Source: Candidatus Zixiibacteriota bacterium
Lineage (GTDB): Bacteria > Zixibacteria > MSB-5A5 > GN15 > PGXB01
Direction: 5' to 3'
Assembly: GCA_900498245.1 (NCBI GenBank)
Contig: LS998015.1
Span: 3,438,384 to 3,491,724, forward strand
Length of the DNA stretch: 53,341 nucleotides
Part shown: piece by piece, positions 32,614 to 41,457 of the stretch
Layout: every line of letters starts with the position of its first letter
Position numbering within the stretch: the first letter of the stretch is position 1
Notes under the pieces: model-generated
The model's database searches: none
What the model was told of the DNA's origin: nothing
The model's input: the letters and a program-made list of their open reading frames with translations, nothing else
Made by a program: the position numbers and the translations under genes

Positions 32614-34011
32614 ATGCGACGGATCGTGATATTGATTCTTTTCATTATACCGTCCCTGGGAGGAGCGAATACCACACCGCTATATTCAATCGGAGCGGGG
32701 CCGGGCGCCGGGAATCTACTGGGAGGCAGACCACCATGGTTCACAATTTCTCCCCTTTTGCAGTGCCAATTGGAAGCCCGGTTGAAAGGGCACTGGTTTC
32801 TCGCACTTACATTTGCATCCGGCAAAAATTACGATGATTCGTCGGCCCGTACCAATTTTAAATTCGGCTCCGATAAAAATACACGTTCCCGCTCCCATGT
32901 CAGCCGTGATCTGATACTCACTTTTAAATATCGCAAAGATATTGTGGCAAATGAATTGTCTCTTTTTGGCGGTTTCGGCGGCGGAATTTCCATCTGGGCC
33001 TTCAAGGATAAAGAGGGCGAATCGATTCTTCCGGTGGAAGGGCCGCACGGCGAAACGGTCAACTTCTCCGCCACCGAAATCATTATCGGCCCGTCAGTCG
33101 GATTGGAATATCAACTTTCCGCACGCTGGCGGCTTTCATTGGAATCGAGAATTTCATATTTAACCGGGGCCGGTTCAGAATTTGCCGAAGCCGTCGAGGA
33201 TGCCCGTCCGCCCTGGAAGGCGGCCATTACGGTCAATCTAAATTATCTTTTTGGCGGACGTTCCCAGTCCCTTTCGCAAAACGATGAAAGGCGACATCCG
33301 GCAAAACAGCAATCCGAAGAGCGCGACACGATTTCGACTATCATCGGACAGAATCTTCTCGCAGCGCCGACTGTGCCGAAACCGGCATCATCGCCCCCAG
33401 TAGCGCCTCAGCTCGATAGCGATAATGACGGTATCCCGGATTTTTCCGATTTCTGCCCCGGGACCGAATCCGCCGTCAGAGGAAAGATAGATATTAATGG
33501 GTGCCCAATCGATACGGACTGTGACGGAATTCCGGACTACAGAGACAGGTGTCCGGACAATATTATTGGTGGGATCGTCGATAAAGAGGGATGTCCCATA
33601 GACAGTGACGGTGATGGTGTCCCCGACGGGCTTGACGATTGCCCCGGGAGCGTTTCCGGATTGACTGTCAACAGTTCGGGATGCCTTGATGACGGCATAT
33701 TCGCAAAAGCGATAATTATTCCGGTACGGTATCGTCCCGGTTCCTTTGAATTGGATCCGGGTGCAATATCGAGATTGGACACTCTCGCCCTGGCCATGAA
33801 AGTAGTCACGACAGCCAAAATGCAAATTTATGGATATGGCGACGATTCCGGCAATACTGAGGAAAATCTGACCCTGTCCCAAAAGCGGGCCAATCGTGTG
33901 AAGGATTATCTGGTAAGTCGGGGAATCGCTGGTGATAGGTTGACTCCCACGGGCCGGGGACCGAGACCTTCAAATATAGGCGATAATATTGAACTCAGAT
34001 TTAACAGATAG
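32614..34011 (+). CDS. OmpA-family outer membrane protein with thrombospondin type 3 repeats
   Basis: A 465-aa protein: signal peptide (residues 1-18), an N-terminal beta-barrel (about 25-215), a linker, three calcium-binding thrombospondin type 3 repeats (DSDNDGIPDFSDFCP, DTDCDGIPDYRDRCP, DSDGDGVPDGLDDCP; about 268-350) and a C-terminal OmpA domain (about 360-465) with YGYGDDSGNTEENLTLSQKRANRVKDYL, the peptidoglycan-binding signature. It is a common architecture of FCB bacteria, anchoring the outer membrane to the cell wall non-covalently. Its leader region is divergent from the endonuclease V run. Confidence 0.92.
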   Translation: MRRIVILILFIIPSLGGANTTPLYSIGAGPGAGNLLGGRPPWFTISPLLQCQLEARLKGHWFLALTFASGKNYDDSSARTNFKFGSDKNTRSRSHVSRDLILTFKYRKDIVANELSLFGGFGGGISIWAFKDKEGESILPVEGPHGETVNFSATEIIIGPSVGLEYQLSARWRLSLESRISYLTGAGSEFAEAVEDARPPWKAAITVNLNYLFGGRSQSLSQNDERRHPAKQQSEERDTISTIIGQNLLAAPTVPKPASSPPVAPQLDSDNDGIPDFSDFCPGTESAVRGKIDINGCPIDTDCDGIPDYRDRCPDNIIGGIVDKEGCPIDSDGDGVPDGLDDCPGSVSGLTVNSSGCLDDGIFAKAIIIPVRYRPGSFELDPGAISRLDTLALAMKVVTTAKMQIYGYGDDSGNTEENLTLSQKRANRVKDYLVSRGIAGDRLTPTGRGPRPSNIGDNIELRFNR

Positions 34012-34270
34012 GCTAATGGCTTGCCGGTCAGGCGCTTTTGAGAGTAAAAAAAAGAACTAAAATTGGAAAAAACATGGCCGATTTATTTATTGCAGATTGA
34101 ATACAACAAAATACCTCATTCTGAGTTTATTTAATTAAAGGGTCCATGAAACAGGTTTTTCAATGTCTTGATTATATTGTTAAGTTCATTGCATATAATA
34201 AAGTGGATGAATGGCAGGATGATTTTTTATATTGCCTTTTTAAAACGGCAATAGTAAATTATCGGTCTAA

Positions 34271-35503
34271 ATGCGGAAGTCTATGAGAATTTTATTGGTA
34301 ACTCAGCACTTTCCGCCCGAGAGAGGGGCGGTGCGTCGTTTATTTGAATTTGCCAAATTTTTCCGGAAAAACGGACACGATGTTACTGTCCTGACGGCCC
34401 TGCCCAATTATCCCGATGGCATAGTTCCACCGAAATATCGGGGGAGATTTCTTTTAAAAGAGGAAATCGACGGAATTAAGGTTTTCCGTTCCTATGTTTT
34501 GCCCGCCTCCAATGCCCAGCCCAAGAAACGGATGATCGGATTCATAACGTTTCTGGCTTCTTCGCTGATAAATAGTCTTCGGATCCGGGGGCCATTCGAC
34601 CTAATATTGGCATCGTCCCCGCCGGTCACCTCGCCACTTATCGGTTATATTTTGAGCCGATTACGGCGAACCAAACTGGTGCTGGAAATCCGCGACCTAC
34701 AGCCGGAATCGGGTGAGCAGTTCGGTAATCTCAATAAATCATTCTTTACGGAGCTGGTTCGCAAGGTGATGCGGTTTCTTTACAAGAAAGCCGATCATGT
34801 GGTCTGCGTCACGGGAGGAATTACTCAATGGATGAAAGAAAACGGTATCCCGGAATCGCGCCTGACCACCATTAAATCGGGAGTCGGCCCCGATTTTATC
34901 AACAGCCATTCCAACGGTATTCGCAAGAAACATGGTTGGGAAGATAAATTTCTTATTCTCTTTTCGGGAACACTGGGCTGGGTGCGGCCGCTCGAATCGA
35001 TCATCGAATCGGCGCGACTGCTTGCCGACGACAAGCAGTATCATTTTGTATTCGTCGGAGATGGCCAGAAGCGCCATGCCCTGGAAATTCTGGCCAAACA
35101 ATACAATCTGACCAATGTCTCCTTTATCGGCCTCCGCCCGCTCGAGGAAATCCCCTTTTATCTCCGGGCCGGCGACGTCCTGGTGGAATGCCTGAAAGAG
35201 GTTCCGGTGGCCCGCATGGCATTGCCTACCAAAATTTTCGAATATATGGCGGCCGGAAAACCGATCGTTTTTAATACCATCAATGGCGAAACCAGCCGTC
35301 TTCTGGAAAATGCCGGCGGAGCCCTTACTTTTTCTTCCCAGAAACCGGATGAATTGGCCCGGATCATCAGATCCATTTACAATAAGGAGATCGATGGGGT
35401 TGATCTGGGACAAAAATATTACAACTTTGTCAGTCAACATCATACCCGGGAAAAATGGGCGCAGAAATATCTCTCTCTGCTGACCACCATTGAAAAATCC
35501 TGA
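34271..35503 (+). CDS. glycosyltransferase family 4 (WbuB-like)
   Basis: A 410-aa GT-B fold enzyme; ATG 34271 and ATG 34283 are both possible. The N-terminal part has LLVTQHFPPERGAVRRLFEFAKFF and LTALPNYPDG, typical of the WbuB/WcaI-like subgroup making O-antigen or capsule. The C-terminal donor site has FVGDGQKRHALE and the ALPTKIFEYMAAGKPIVF motif with the conserved Glu. It probably transfers a nucleotide-activated sugar in exopolysaccharide or lipopolysaccharide synthesis. It stands alone: no other sugar genes are adjacent. A 7-bp hairpin (34230-34253) precedes it in an AT-rich 259-bp gap. Confidence 0.9.
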   Translation: MRKSMRILLVTQHFPPERGAVRRLFEFAKFFRKNGHDVTVLTALPNYPDGIVPPKYRGRFLLKEEIDGIKVFRSYVLPASNAQPKKRMIGFITFLASSLINSLRIRGPFDLILASSPPVTSPLIGYILSRLRRTKLVLEIRDLQPESGEQFGNLNKSFFTELVRKVMRFLYKKADHVVCVTGGITQWMKENGIPESRLTTIKSGVGPDFINSHSNGIRKKHGWEDKFLILFSGTLGWVRPLESIIESARLLADDKQYHFVFVGDGQKRHALEILAKQYNLTNVSFIGLRPLEEIPFYLRAGDVLVECLKEVPVARMALPTKIFEYMAAGKPIVFNTINGETSRLLENAGGALTFSSQKPDELARIIRSIYNKEIDGVDLGQKYYNFVSQHHTREKWAQKYLSLLTTIEKS

Positions 35504-35618
35504 GCGCCTTTTTAACTCGAAAATCTGATCGCACTTTTCATCCGACGCGGCCCGTCGCATTTGTCTTTGGCAAGGGACCTTTAACTTCCTATAATCGGAG
35601 CAAAAGGTAAACACAAAG

Positions 35619-36842
35619 ATGAAAACGACAGAGTGGCACTATATAATACTTCTTTTCGGCCTTTTCGTCGTCCCGCGTTTCCTGCAGCGCTTCCGGCTGC
35701 CGACAGCCATAACGAGTCTGGCTCTCGGATTGCTGGCCGGATTGGGTTTGGGGCTTTTTACGGGAGATGAGACAATTCGGCTTCTTTCAACTTTCGGCAT
35801 CGTCTCGCTCTTTCTATTCGCCGGGCTGGATCTCAATTTTCATGAAATCCGTTTGGAAGTCTGGGTCATCTTCCAGCATATTATCTTCAATATTGTAGGC
35901 ATAGTGATTGTCTCGGTGGCGGCGGGAAGAATTTTCCATCTTGATATGCGGGCGGCCCTGCTGACGGCTCTGGCATTGGTGACACCATCGACCGGCTTCA
36001 TCCTCGATTCTATCAGGCAATTTGGACTCGATAGCCGGGAACAATTCTGGGTCAGATCCAAGGCCATTGCCACCGAACTGGTCGCTCTGATCGTTTTATT
36101 CATCACTCTGCAGTCGGTCACCATGGGCAAGCTGGGTCTTTCCTTTTTGGCGCTGATTGCCATGATTGCCATTCTCCCGGTGCTGTTCCGTTTTTTCGCC
36201 CTGCGCGTGGCGCCATTCGCCCCGAACTCGGAATTCGCTTTCCTGCTTATTGTCGCCGTAGCCAGCGCTTTTCTGACTATGTATCTCGGCGTTTATTATC
36301 TGGTCGGCGCTTTTGTGGTCGGGATTACGGCCCAGCGGTTCCGAACCGTTCTACCGTCTCTGACATCGGCCAAAATGCTATTTGCCGTCGAGGTTTTTGC
36401 CTCATTTTTCGTGCCGTTCTATTTTTTCGCGGCCGGGCTTAACCTGGAACGATCCCATTTTTCTCTCCCCGCTTTCTATACCGGCCTGCTGTTGGCCACC
36501 ATAATAATCCCTTTACGTCTCCTGGTAGTGGCTCTTCACCGCCGGGTCACACTCGGGGAATCCTATCGCAAAAGTTTTCGAATCGGCTTGTCGATGCTGC
36601 CGACTTTGGTATTTTCGTTGGTGATATTGGCCATTCTCCGGGATCGTTTCGACCTGCCCCCATACCTTTTTGGCGGAATCGTGATATATACCATTATCAA
36701 TACGGTACTGCCGGGATTTATTTTGAGGATCTCCCCGCCCGATTATGAATCGCCGCATGTCCCGGAGACCGCTACGGGTCTGCCGGAAAATAATATCGAT
36801 TTCCTCAGCGAGAATAGTAACTCACAACCGGCAGATCGCTGA
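35619..36842 (+). CDS. cation:proton antiporter (CPA2/Na+/H+ exchanger family)
   Basis: A 407-aa membrane protein with about twelve helices. It matches the Na_H_Exchanger domain in its order of helices and motifs, for example FLFAGLDLNFHEIR, LVTPSTGFILDSI and LLIVAVASAFLTMYLGVYYLVGAFVVGI. No C-terminal TrkA-N domain is present, so it is a short KefB/NapA-like protein. It would exchange Na+ or K+ for protons. Its last 38 bp overlap the end of the convergent gene on the minus strand. Confidence 0.88.
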   Translation: MKTTEWHYIILLFGLFVVPRFLQRFRLPTAITSLALGLLAGLGLGLFTGDETIRLLSTFGIVSLFLFAGLDLNFHEIRLEVWVIFQHIIFNIVGIVIVSVAAGRIFHLDMRAALLTALALVTPSTGFILDSIRQFGLDSREQFWVRSKAIATELVALIVLFITLQSVTMGKLGLSFLALIAMIAILPVLFRFFALRVAPFAPNSEFAFLLIVAVASAFLTMYLGVYYLVGAFVVGITAQRFRTVLPSLTSAKMLFAVEVFASFFVPFYFFAAGLNLERSHFSLPAFYTGLLLATIIIPLRLLVVALHRRVTLGESYRKSFRIGLSMLPTLVFSLVILAILRDRFDLPPYLFGGIVIYTIINTVLPGFILRISPPDYESPHVPETATGLPENNIDFLSENSNSQPADR

Positions 36843-37926
36843 TGTCACGGAACCTGTCCCTCTCCTCTGCATGATTGACAATCAGAATGCTGTCATCGGA
36901 TCGGAGTTTCGAAAGATCCAGATCGCCGATATGCCGATATTCCTTTTCCGGCGTCCAGTCGCCCCTGATTCCCATATTTTGAAAGTACGGTCTATCTTCG
37001 GTATCAAGATATTGATACATGTCCCTATGGCCATAGAAGACCCTTTTTATACTCAACTTTTCGGCAAAATCGGCCCTTATGGCAATCCCGTACGGTTCAA
37101 AAGTCATTTCTTGATAGCGGGCCCGCCAGCGCATCAGGGCGGCCGCCGCGGATGGCTTTAGTGATGAAAACGGAACCGCCGGATATTCCGTTCGATAATG
37201 TCTTGATGAGGCCCTCAATTTTCTTTCCAACACAATTCTAATCAAAGTATCCAGAGCCGATCGCGCATAATGGTCTTCACAACCGGCTATTGCCTGATAA
37301 AATTGGAATGAGGTCTCCCCGGGCCAGGGCCCATTGGAGGATTTGGTCCAGTGAATCAAATAGTCGTCAAGCAACATATCAATTTCTGGGTCTATTTTAT
37401 TCTTGTCTACTGATATTTTGCAGATCCTGTGGTCCCGTTGATATTCAACCCTGAAATTATCTTCAACCGCCGCGCCGTTCGCCCGAGCCATACGAAGCTG
37501 TTCATCCAAATTCCCGCCGGACCTGATAGATACGGGAAATATCAGGTCGGCCTCTCTCATCATGGTCCGGTCGCGCAGCTCTTGAAAATTCGATTTTTTT
37601 GATCGCTTTTTATCACATTCAAGAAACCGCCAGCCGATTAAACCATCGTCCAGATGAAAGCCCTCAATTATTCCTTTGGTTACCCTGTCTGCATTTTCAT
37701 CGGGCGCCAATGGAATGTAGATCATCAGTCTCACTTTATGGCGCGATGCCAAATAGAGAGTCATCTCCCAGCTGCTCATTCCGATCGATGTCAGGATTAT
37801 GGCGCCGCGCTCCTTTGATTCAAGCACCGCTTTTTCGGTATTAGTTATCCAGGCATCGTTCCCGAACGGCCGCAAAGTCTGTCGTGAATTCAGGATCAAT
37901 ATTTTGGCATCCGAACGATGAATCAT
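36805..37926 (-). CDS. uncharacterised protein, Rossmann-like N-terminus and AbiGi-like C-terminus (tentative)
   Basis: 373 aa from ATG 37926; TTG 37935 is also in frame. I do not recognise the whole protein. The N-terminal half has alternating strands and helices, with GAIILTSIGMSSWEMTLYLA and, further on, ADLIFPVSIRSGGNLDEQL, reminiscent of SLOG/Rossmann nucleotide-binding folds. The C-terminal half contains EMTFEPYGIAIRADFAEKL, VFYG and DWTPEKEYRHIGDLDL, which recall the EPYGI and W-x-x-E-x-E-(W/Y)-R patterns of AbiGi/DUF2971-like proteins from phage defence. Both resemblances are from memory and weak. It is the last gene of the cell-wall run, 60 bp after the SpoIID gene. Confidence 0.6.
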   Translation of the reverse strand: MIHRSDAKILILNSRQTLRPFGNDAWITNTEKAVLESKERGAIILTSIGMSSWEMTLYLASRHKVRLMIYIPLAPDENADRVTKGIIEGFHLDDGLIGWRFLECDKKRSKKSNFQELRDRTMMREADLIFPVSIRSGGNLDEQLRMARANGAAVEDNFRVEYQRDHRICKISVDKNKIDPEIDMLLDDYLIHWTKSSNGPWPGETSFQFYQAIAGCEDHYARSALDTLIRIVLERKLRASSRHYRTEYPAVPFSSLKPSAAAALMRWRARYQEMTFEPYGIAIRADFAEKLSIKRVFYGHRDMYQYLDTEDRPYFQNMGIRGDWTPEKEYRHIGDLDLSKLRSDDSILIVNHAEERDRFRDISDLPVVSYYSR

Positions 37927-37986
37927 CGGAAACAATATAATGATATATATTTGGCAGGAAATAAAATAATCAGTTCAGGATTCTAA

Positions 37987-39267
37987 TCAGTACAATTTCA
38001 CTAGATTGGTATTGCGATAGTAAAATTTCAGGATTTGATCAAATTTCTTGCCTCTGCGGGCCATACCCATTGCCCCGCATTGGCACATACCCACCCCATG
38101 ACCGTACCCGCCTCCGGCAAAATCAACCTTGATCAGTCTCCCATTATTATCATACAATGGCTCGACATCGAATTTCGCCGATTGAAGAATCAATTCCGGA
38201 TTCGAAGAGCGTTTGAACACCCAGCGGATCTTATCCTTGCCGAAAGTGTAATCGCGCGAGGTGGTTTTTAAAATCATTTCGGCTACCCGCCCCCCGGCCG
38301 TACGTGATGTAATTCTTATGTCGGTGATATCGTCAAGATGCACCTCCCGGCCCCGATCGGCGGAAAGGTACTGCTCCAGACGCATTTTCAGTTGCTGGGC
38401 GGTATAAGTCTCATGCCAGCGATAATATTTCGACCAGCTGCACGCGCCGCTGTCATCAACCGCCCTGAGATATGGTGCCGCCGGTTTGTCCCAGACTTCC
38501 TCGATATCATCGGTATAACCGCCGCAGGTGGAATGATAATAAGCGGTGATGAAGCCATCTTGAAATTTTATCACATAGCCCCGGGTGGCGTCGATCGCTT
38601 TTGAAATCAGAGGGACTTCGGCTTCCACCCCTTCATATAATTGATCGGTGACATCATTACGCAGATCGTATGATTCGCCGGGATATTGCGATAGACGCGA
38701 CATCGAGTAGGTTCGCGCCGCCACGGCCTGGGCCTTGATCGCTTCCAGATCGGAATCACCCACCTTGCCCATTTCCGGAGGTACCACCCCCTTGAGATAA
38801 TCATCGATATGTGCCACATTTATGACCATTAAATTCATTCCGTGCCGCACGATGCGGAGCATCCCCCGATATCCTTTGCCATTAAATTCCAGATAGCCGT
38901 CTCCTCCACGCGGCATGACCATGACCTCATCATAACGTTCCCCGATTTTGTCCCGCCCCAGGGAAAGCGACATCATCCCCCGATCGGGGCGGATCTGAAT
39001 CGGATGCGACGAATAATAGACATAGCTCTTGTCACCGATTAAACCTTCCAGCGAATATGACCCATGACTAGATATTTTTACTTCCGGAGAGTTATTTTCC
39101 ACCAGGACCCGCACAAAAGGCAGCCTGACATTAACCATTTCCCCGCCCTCGTGAAGCTGCGGAACGGCGCTGCAACCCCAAACCACAATAATTACTGCCA
39201 AGCCGACAAACAGACGCAGTGATGGCCTTACCGAGGACTTGAGAAAATTCCTGTTTAATTGAGTCAT
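37987..39267 (-). CDS. SpoIID/LytB domain lipoprotein (lytic transglycosylase-like)
   Basis: A 426-aa protein with a lipoprotein-like signal, ending VVWGC (about residue 32). The SpoIID domain (about 140-410) has GVVPPEMGKVGDSDLEAIKAQAVAARTYSMSR; the Glu of PPEM corresponds to the catalytic Glu of SpoIID. HSTCGGYTDDIEEVWD and the C-terminal GGGYGHGVGMCQCGAMGMA are also typical. SpoIID cleaves denuded glycan strands, leaving 1,6-anhydro-MurNAc ends. In this non-spore-former it probably remodels the wall during growth or division. The AnmK gene, encoded just upstream, would use the anhydro-sugar it produces. Confidence 0.92.
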   Translation of the reverse strand: MTQLNRNFLKSSVRPSLRLFVGLAVIIVVWGCSAVPQLHEGGEMVNVRLPFVRVLVENNSPEVKISSHGSYSLEGLIGDKSYVYYSSHPIQIRPDRGMMSLSLGRDKIGERYDEVMVMPRGGDGYLEFNGKGYRGMLRIVRHGMNLMVINVAHIDDYLKGVVPPEMGKVGDSDLEAIKAQAVAARTYSMSRLSQYPGESYDLRNDVTDQLYEGVEAEVPLISKAIDATRGYVIKFQDGFITAYYHSTCGGYTDDIEEVWDKPAAPYLRAVDDSGACSWSKYYRWHETYTAQQLKMRLEQYLSADRGREVHLDDITDIRITSRTAGGRVAEMILKTTSRDYTFGKDKIRWVFKRSSNPELILQSAKFDVEPLYDNNGRLIKVDFAGGGYGHGVGMCQCGAMGMARRGKKFDQILKFYYRNTNLVKLY

Positions 39268-39278
39268 TAATGTCTTTC

Positions 39279-40469
39279 TTAACGGCCCGCGGGCAAGACT
39301 ATTCTTCCCGCAACCGTCCGACCCGCGACTCCGGTCAATCGGCTCAAGTCGGCCCTCGTCCCGTGTATGACCAGACCGCCCATTACCGCATAACAGACCG
39401 CTTCCAGATAGTCGGGATTAAAACCAAGTTTGTCAACGGTGATAAACTGCAATTGGGGAAGATTCATCTTTAGGCGTGTCTGAAGGTACTTGTTTTTCGC
39501 TCCGCCCCCGAATAGATATATTTTATCTATCTTGTAACGAGAAATATCCCTCGCAATGCCTTTGGCTATCGATACGGCCGTCAATTCCGTGACCGTCGCC
39601 AATATATCTTCCCGCGGCAGGTTGAGTTGTCCGGTGAATCCCAGCGTTTTGTCGGCGAATTTTTCTCCAAATCGCTCCCGCCCGGTCGAGACTCCAAAAT
39701 GCCCTTTCAGAAATTTATCGGATAAAAGCAATGTTAGCAATCTTCTTGAAATTTTGCCCTTCGCCGCCAATTTGCCGCCGGAATCGAACGTGCGCCCGTA
39801 CAGCCGCCGCGCCAGAATATCAAGAAGCGAATTCCCCGGACCGCAGTCACGGGCCGAGATCATTCCATGATTCCTGGCCGACGGAAATAGAAAATAATTG
39901 GCAATGCCGCCGATATTGATTAACAGGCGGCTCTCTTTTTTGTCGGAAAAGAGAATATGCATCGCCTCGGTAGTTATCGGCGCCCCTTCACCTCCCATGG
40001 CTATATCGGTCTGCCGAAAATCGGCAATCGTTGTCAGTCCGGTCAGGCAAGCGATCGATTCGGGATGACCCAATTGTAGAGTCGCACTTAATTTTTTCCC
40101 TCTATGGATAAATTTCCCCGGAAGGTGCCTGACGGTCTGCCCGTGGGAGGCAATTAAATCTATTCGGATACCTCTTCTTTTCAATAATCTGATCGTCCGC
40201 AACGCTTCTTCTCCGAAAAAGACGCCCAGACGGCGATCCAGGAGTATCATTTCATCTATGGAACGGAAACGGTCACCTATACCATCAATGATTTTCATTG
40301 AGAGTAAATTAGGATACGGCACGGTTCTTCCATACAGGCAATCTATTTTCGGACCCGTCGGAGAAAGATCCATTTTCACCGCGGCCAGATCAAGCCCATC
40401 GGCCGATGTCCCCGAATTGAGACCCAGCACAATCAGTTGTTTATGTTTGATTAATTCCCGGAATTTCAT
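39279..40469 (-). CDS. anmK: anhydro-N-acetylmuramic acid kinase
   Basis: About 396 aa; ATG 40469 is the likely start, overlapping the region of the NagZ stop. LGLNSGTSADGLDLAAVKM at the start, SHGQTVRHLPG, INIGGIANYFLFP and the LFGGGAKNKYL segment near residue 325 mark the AnmK family. The enzyme opens the 1,6-anhydro ring of anhMurNAc and phosphorylates it to MurNAc-6-phosphate in cell-wall recycling. Its neighbours are NagZ and SpoIID, the enzymes that come before it in this pathway. MurQ, the next step, is not in the window. Confidence 0.95.
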   Translation of the reverse strand: MKFRELIKHKQLIVLGLNSGTSADGLDLAAVKMDLSPTGPKIDCLYGRTVPYPNLLSMKIIDGIGDRFRSIDEMILLDRRLGVFFGEEALRTIRLLKRRGIRIDLIASHGQTVRHLPGKFIHRGKKLSATLQLGHPESIACLTGLTTIADFRQTDIAMGGEGAPITTEAMHILFSDKKESRLLINIGGIANYFLFPSARNHGMISARDCGPGNSLLDILARRLYGRTFDSGGKLAAKGKISRRLLTLLLSDKFLKGHFGVSTGRERFGEKFADKTLGFTGQLNLPREDILATVTELTAVSIAKGIARDISRYKIDKIYLFGGGAKNKYLQTRLKMNLPQLQFITVDKLGFNPDYLEAVCYAVMGGLVIHGTRADLSRLTGVAGRTVAGRIVLPAGR

Positions 40470-40472
40470 CAA

Positions 40473-41456
40473 TCAGGTCACCGGAATTATTAATTTTGAC
40501 TTGATTCCCGAAATCCGGTCAAGAGAAACGCCGACCCGGCTCTTATCGACATGACCATTGCGGTAAGCCTTTTTGAAGTATTGAAGAGCCTCGCGGGCGG
40601 CACGGAAATCACTCCCGAAGAGAAGCATATCATGGCCGGCCTGAAATGCCTTCAGGGCCCTTTCGCCGACCGGACCGAGCTCTTCGGCTCCTCCCATCAA
40701 GAGATCATCGGTGATTGCAATACCGTCAAAATCCAGCGTCTCCCGAAGCAATTTTCTTATGATAAGTTCGGATACGGTCACCGGATAATCATCAAAGGCC
40801 GAAAGAATCATATGGGTGGTCATAATCATGTCGGCGCCGCCGGCAATACCGGCTTTGAAAGTCAGGGCCTCACGATTAACGAATGTCTGAAAGTCGTATT
40901 TAGCCACCGCCATTTTCTGATGGGGATCGTTGCAGGCGGCGCCAAATCCGGGGAAATGCTTCAGACAGGATATGATTCCGGCCCGTCCGGCCAGACGCAC
41001 CGCCTCGTCGATAAAGGGAATGACCTTGGCCGGATTTTGCCCGAAAGTCCGGCCCTTTATACAGGCATTGGCTTTATTCAGATTGAGATCTGCGACCGGC
41101 CCGAATACAAGATTTATCCCCAGGGAATTCAAGTAATAGACCGCCCGTTCATAATGCTCGGTAAACAACTCCAGATTCTCTTTTTCCCCATATATTGACG
41201 GCGCCTCATATTCGGCCGGGACGCCACGGAAACGGCAAACCCGTCCACCCTCCTGATCGACTCCGATAAACGGGGTGACGGCCGAAACTGACTGAATCTG
41301 CTTGATACTGTCTTCGGCCAGACTGTGGGGGTTGCAGTTCGGTTCGAACAGGATGACACCGCCAATCCCTTCCTTTCCTATAAATTCGAGAAATTCGTCC
41401 GATGGTTTTTCGGTATCGAAGCCCGTTATGAAGAGTTGTCCCAATCGTTCTATCAT
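40473..41456 (-). CDS. nagZ: beta-N-acetylhexosaminidase NagZ-like (GH3)
   Basis: A 327-aa glycoside hydrolase of family 3. GQLFITGFD, VDQEGGRVCRF, SCLKHFPGFGAACNDPHQ (with the Asp-His loop of NagZ) and the catalytic nucleophile region IAITDDLLMGGA (about residues 243-254) are in order. It removes GlcNAc from muropeptides. No signal peptide is visible, so it works on imported muropeptides in the cytoplasm, as E. coli NagZ does. It starts 1 bp after the diguanylate cyclase gene stop. Confidence 0.93.
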   Translation of the reverse strand: MIERLGQLFITGFDTEKPSDEFLEFIGKEGIGGVILFEPNCNPHSLAEDSIKQIQSVSAVTPFIGVDQEGGRVCRFRGVPAEYEAPSIYGEKENLELFTEHYERAVYYLNSLGINLVFGPVADLNLNKANACIKGRTFGQNPAKVIPFIDEAVRLAGRAGIISCLKHFPGFGAACNDPHQKMAVAKYDFQTFVNREALTFKAGIAGGADMIMTTHMILSAFDDYPVTVSELIIRKLLRETLDFDGIAITDDLLMGGAEELGPVGERALKAFQAGHDMLLFGSDFRAAREALQYFKKAYRNGHVDKSRVGVSLDRISGIKSKLIIPVT

Positions 41457-41457
41457 A

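Noticed and set aside
34739-35614. 291-codon open frame on the minus strand
   Set aside because: It is opposite the family 4 glycosyltransferase and has no recognisable domain or ribosome site.
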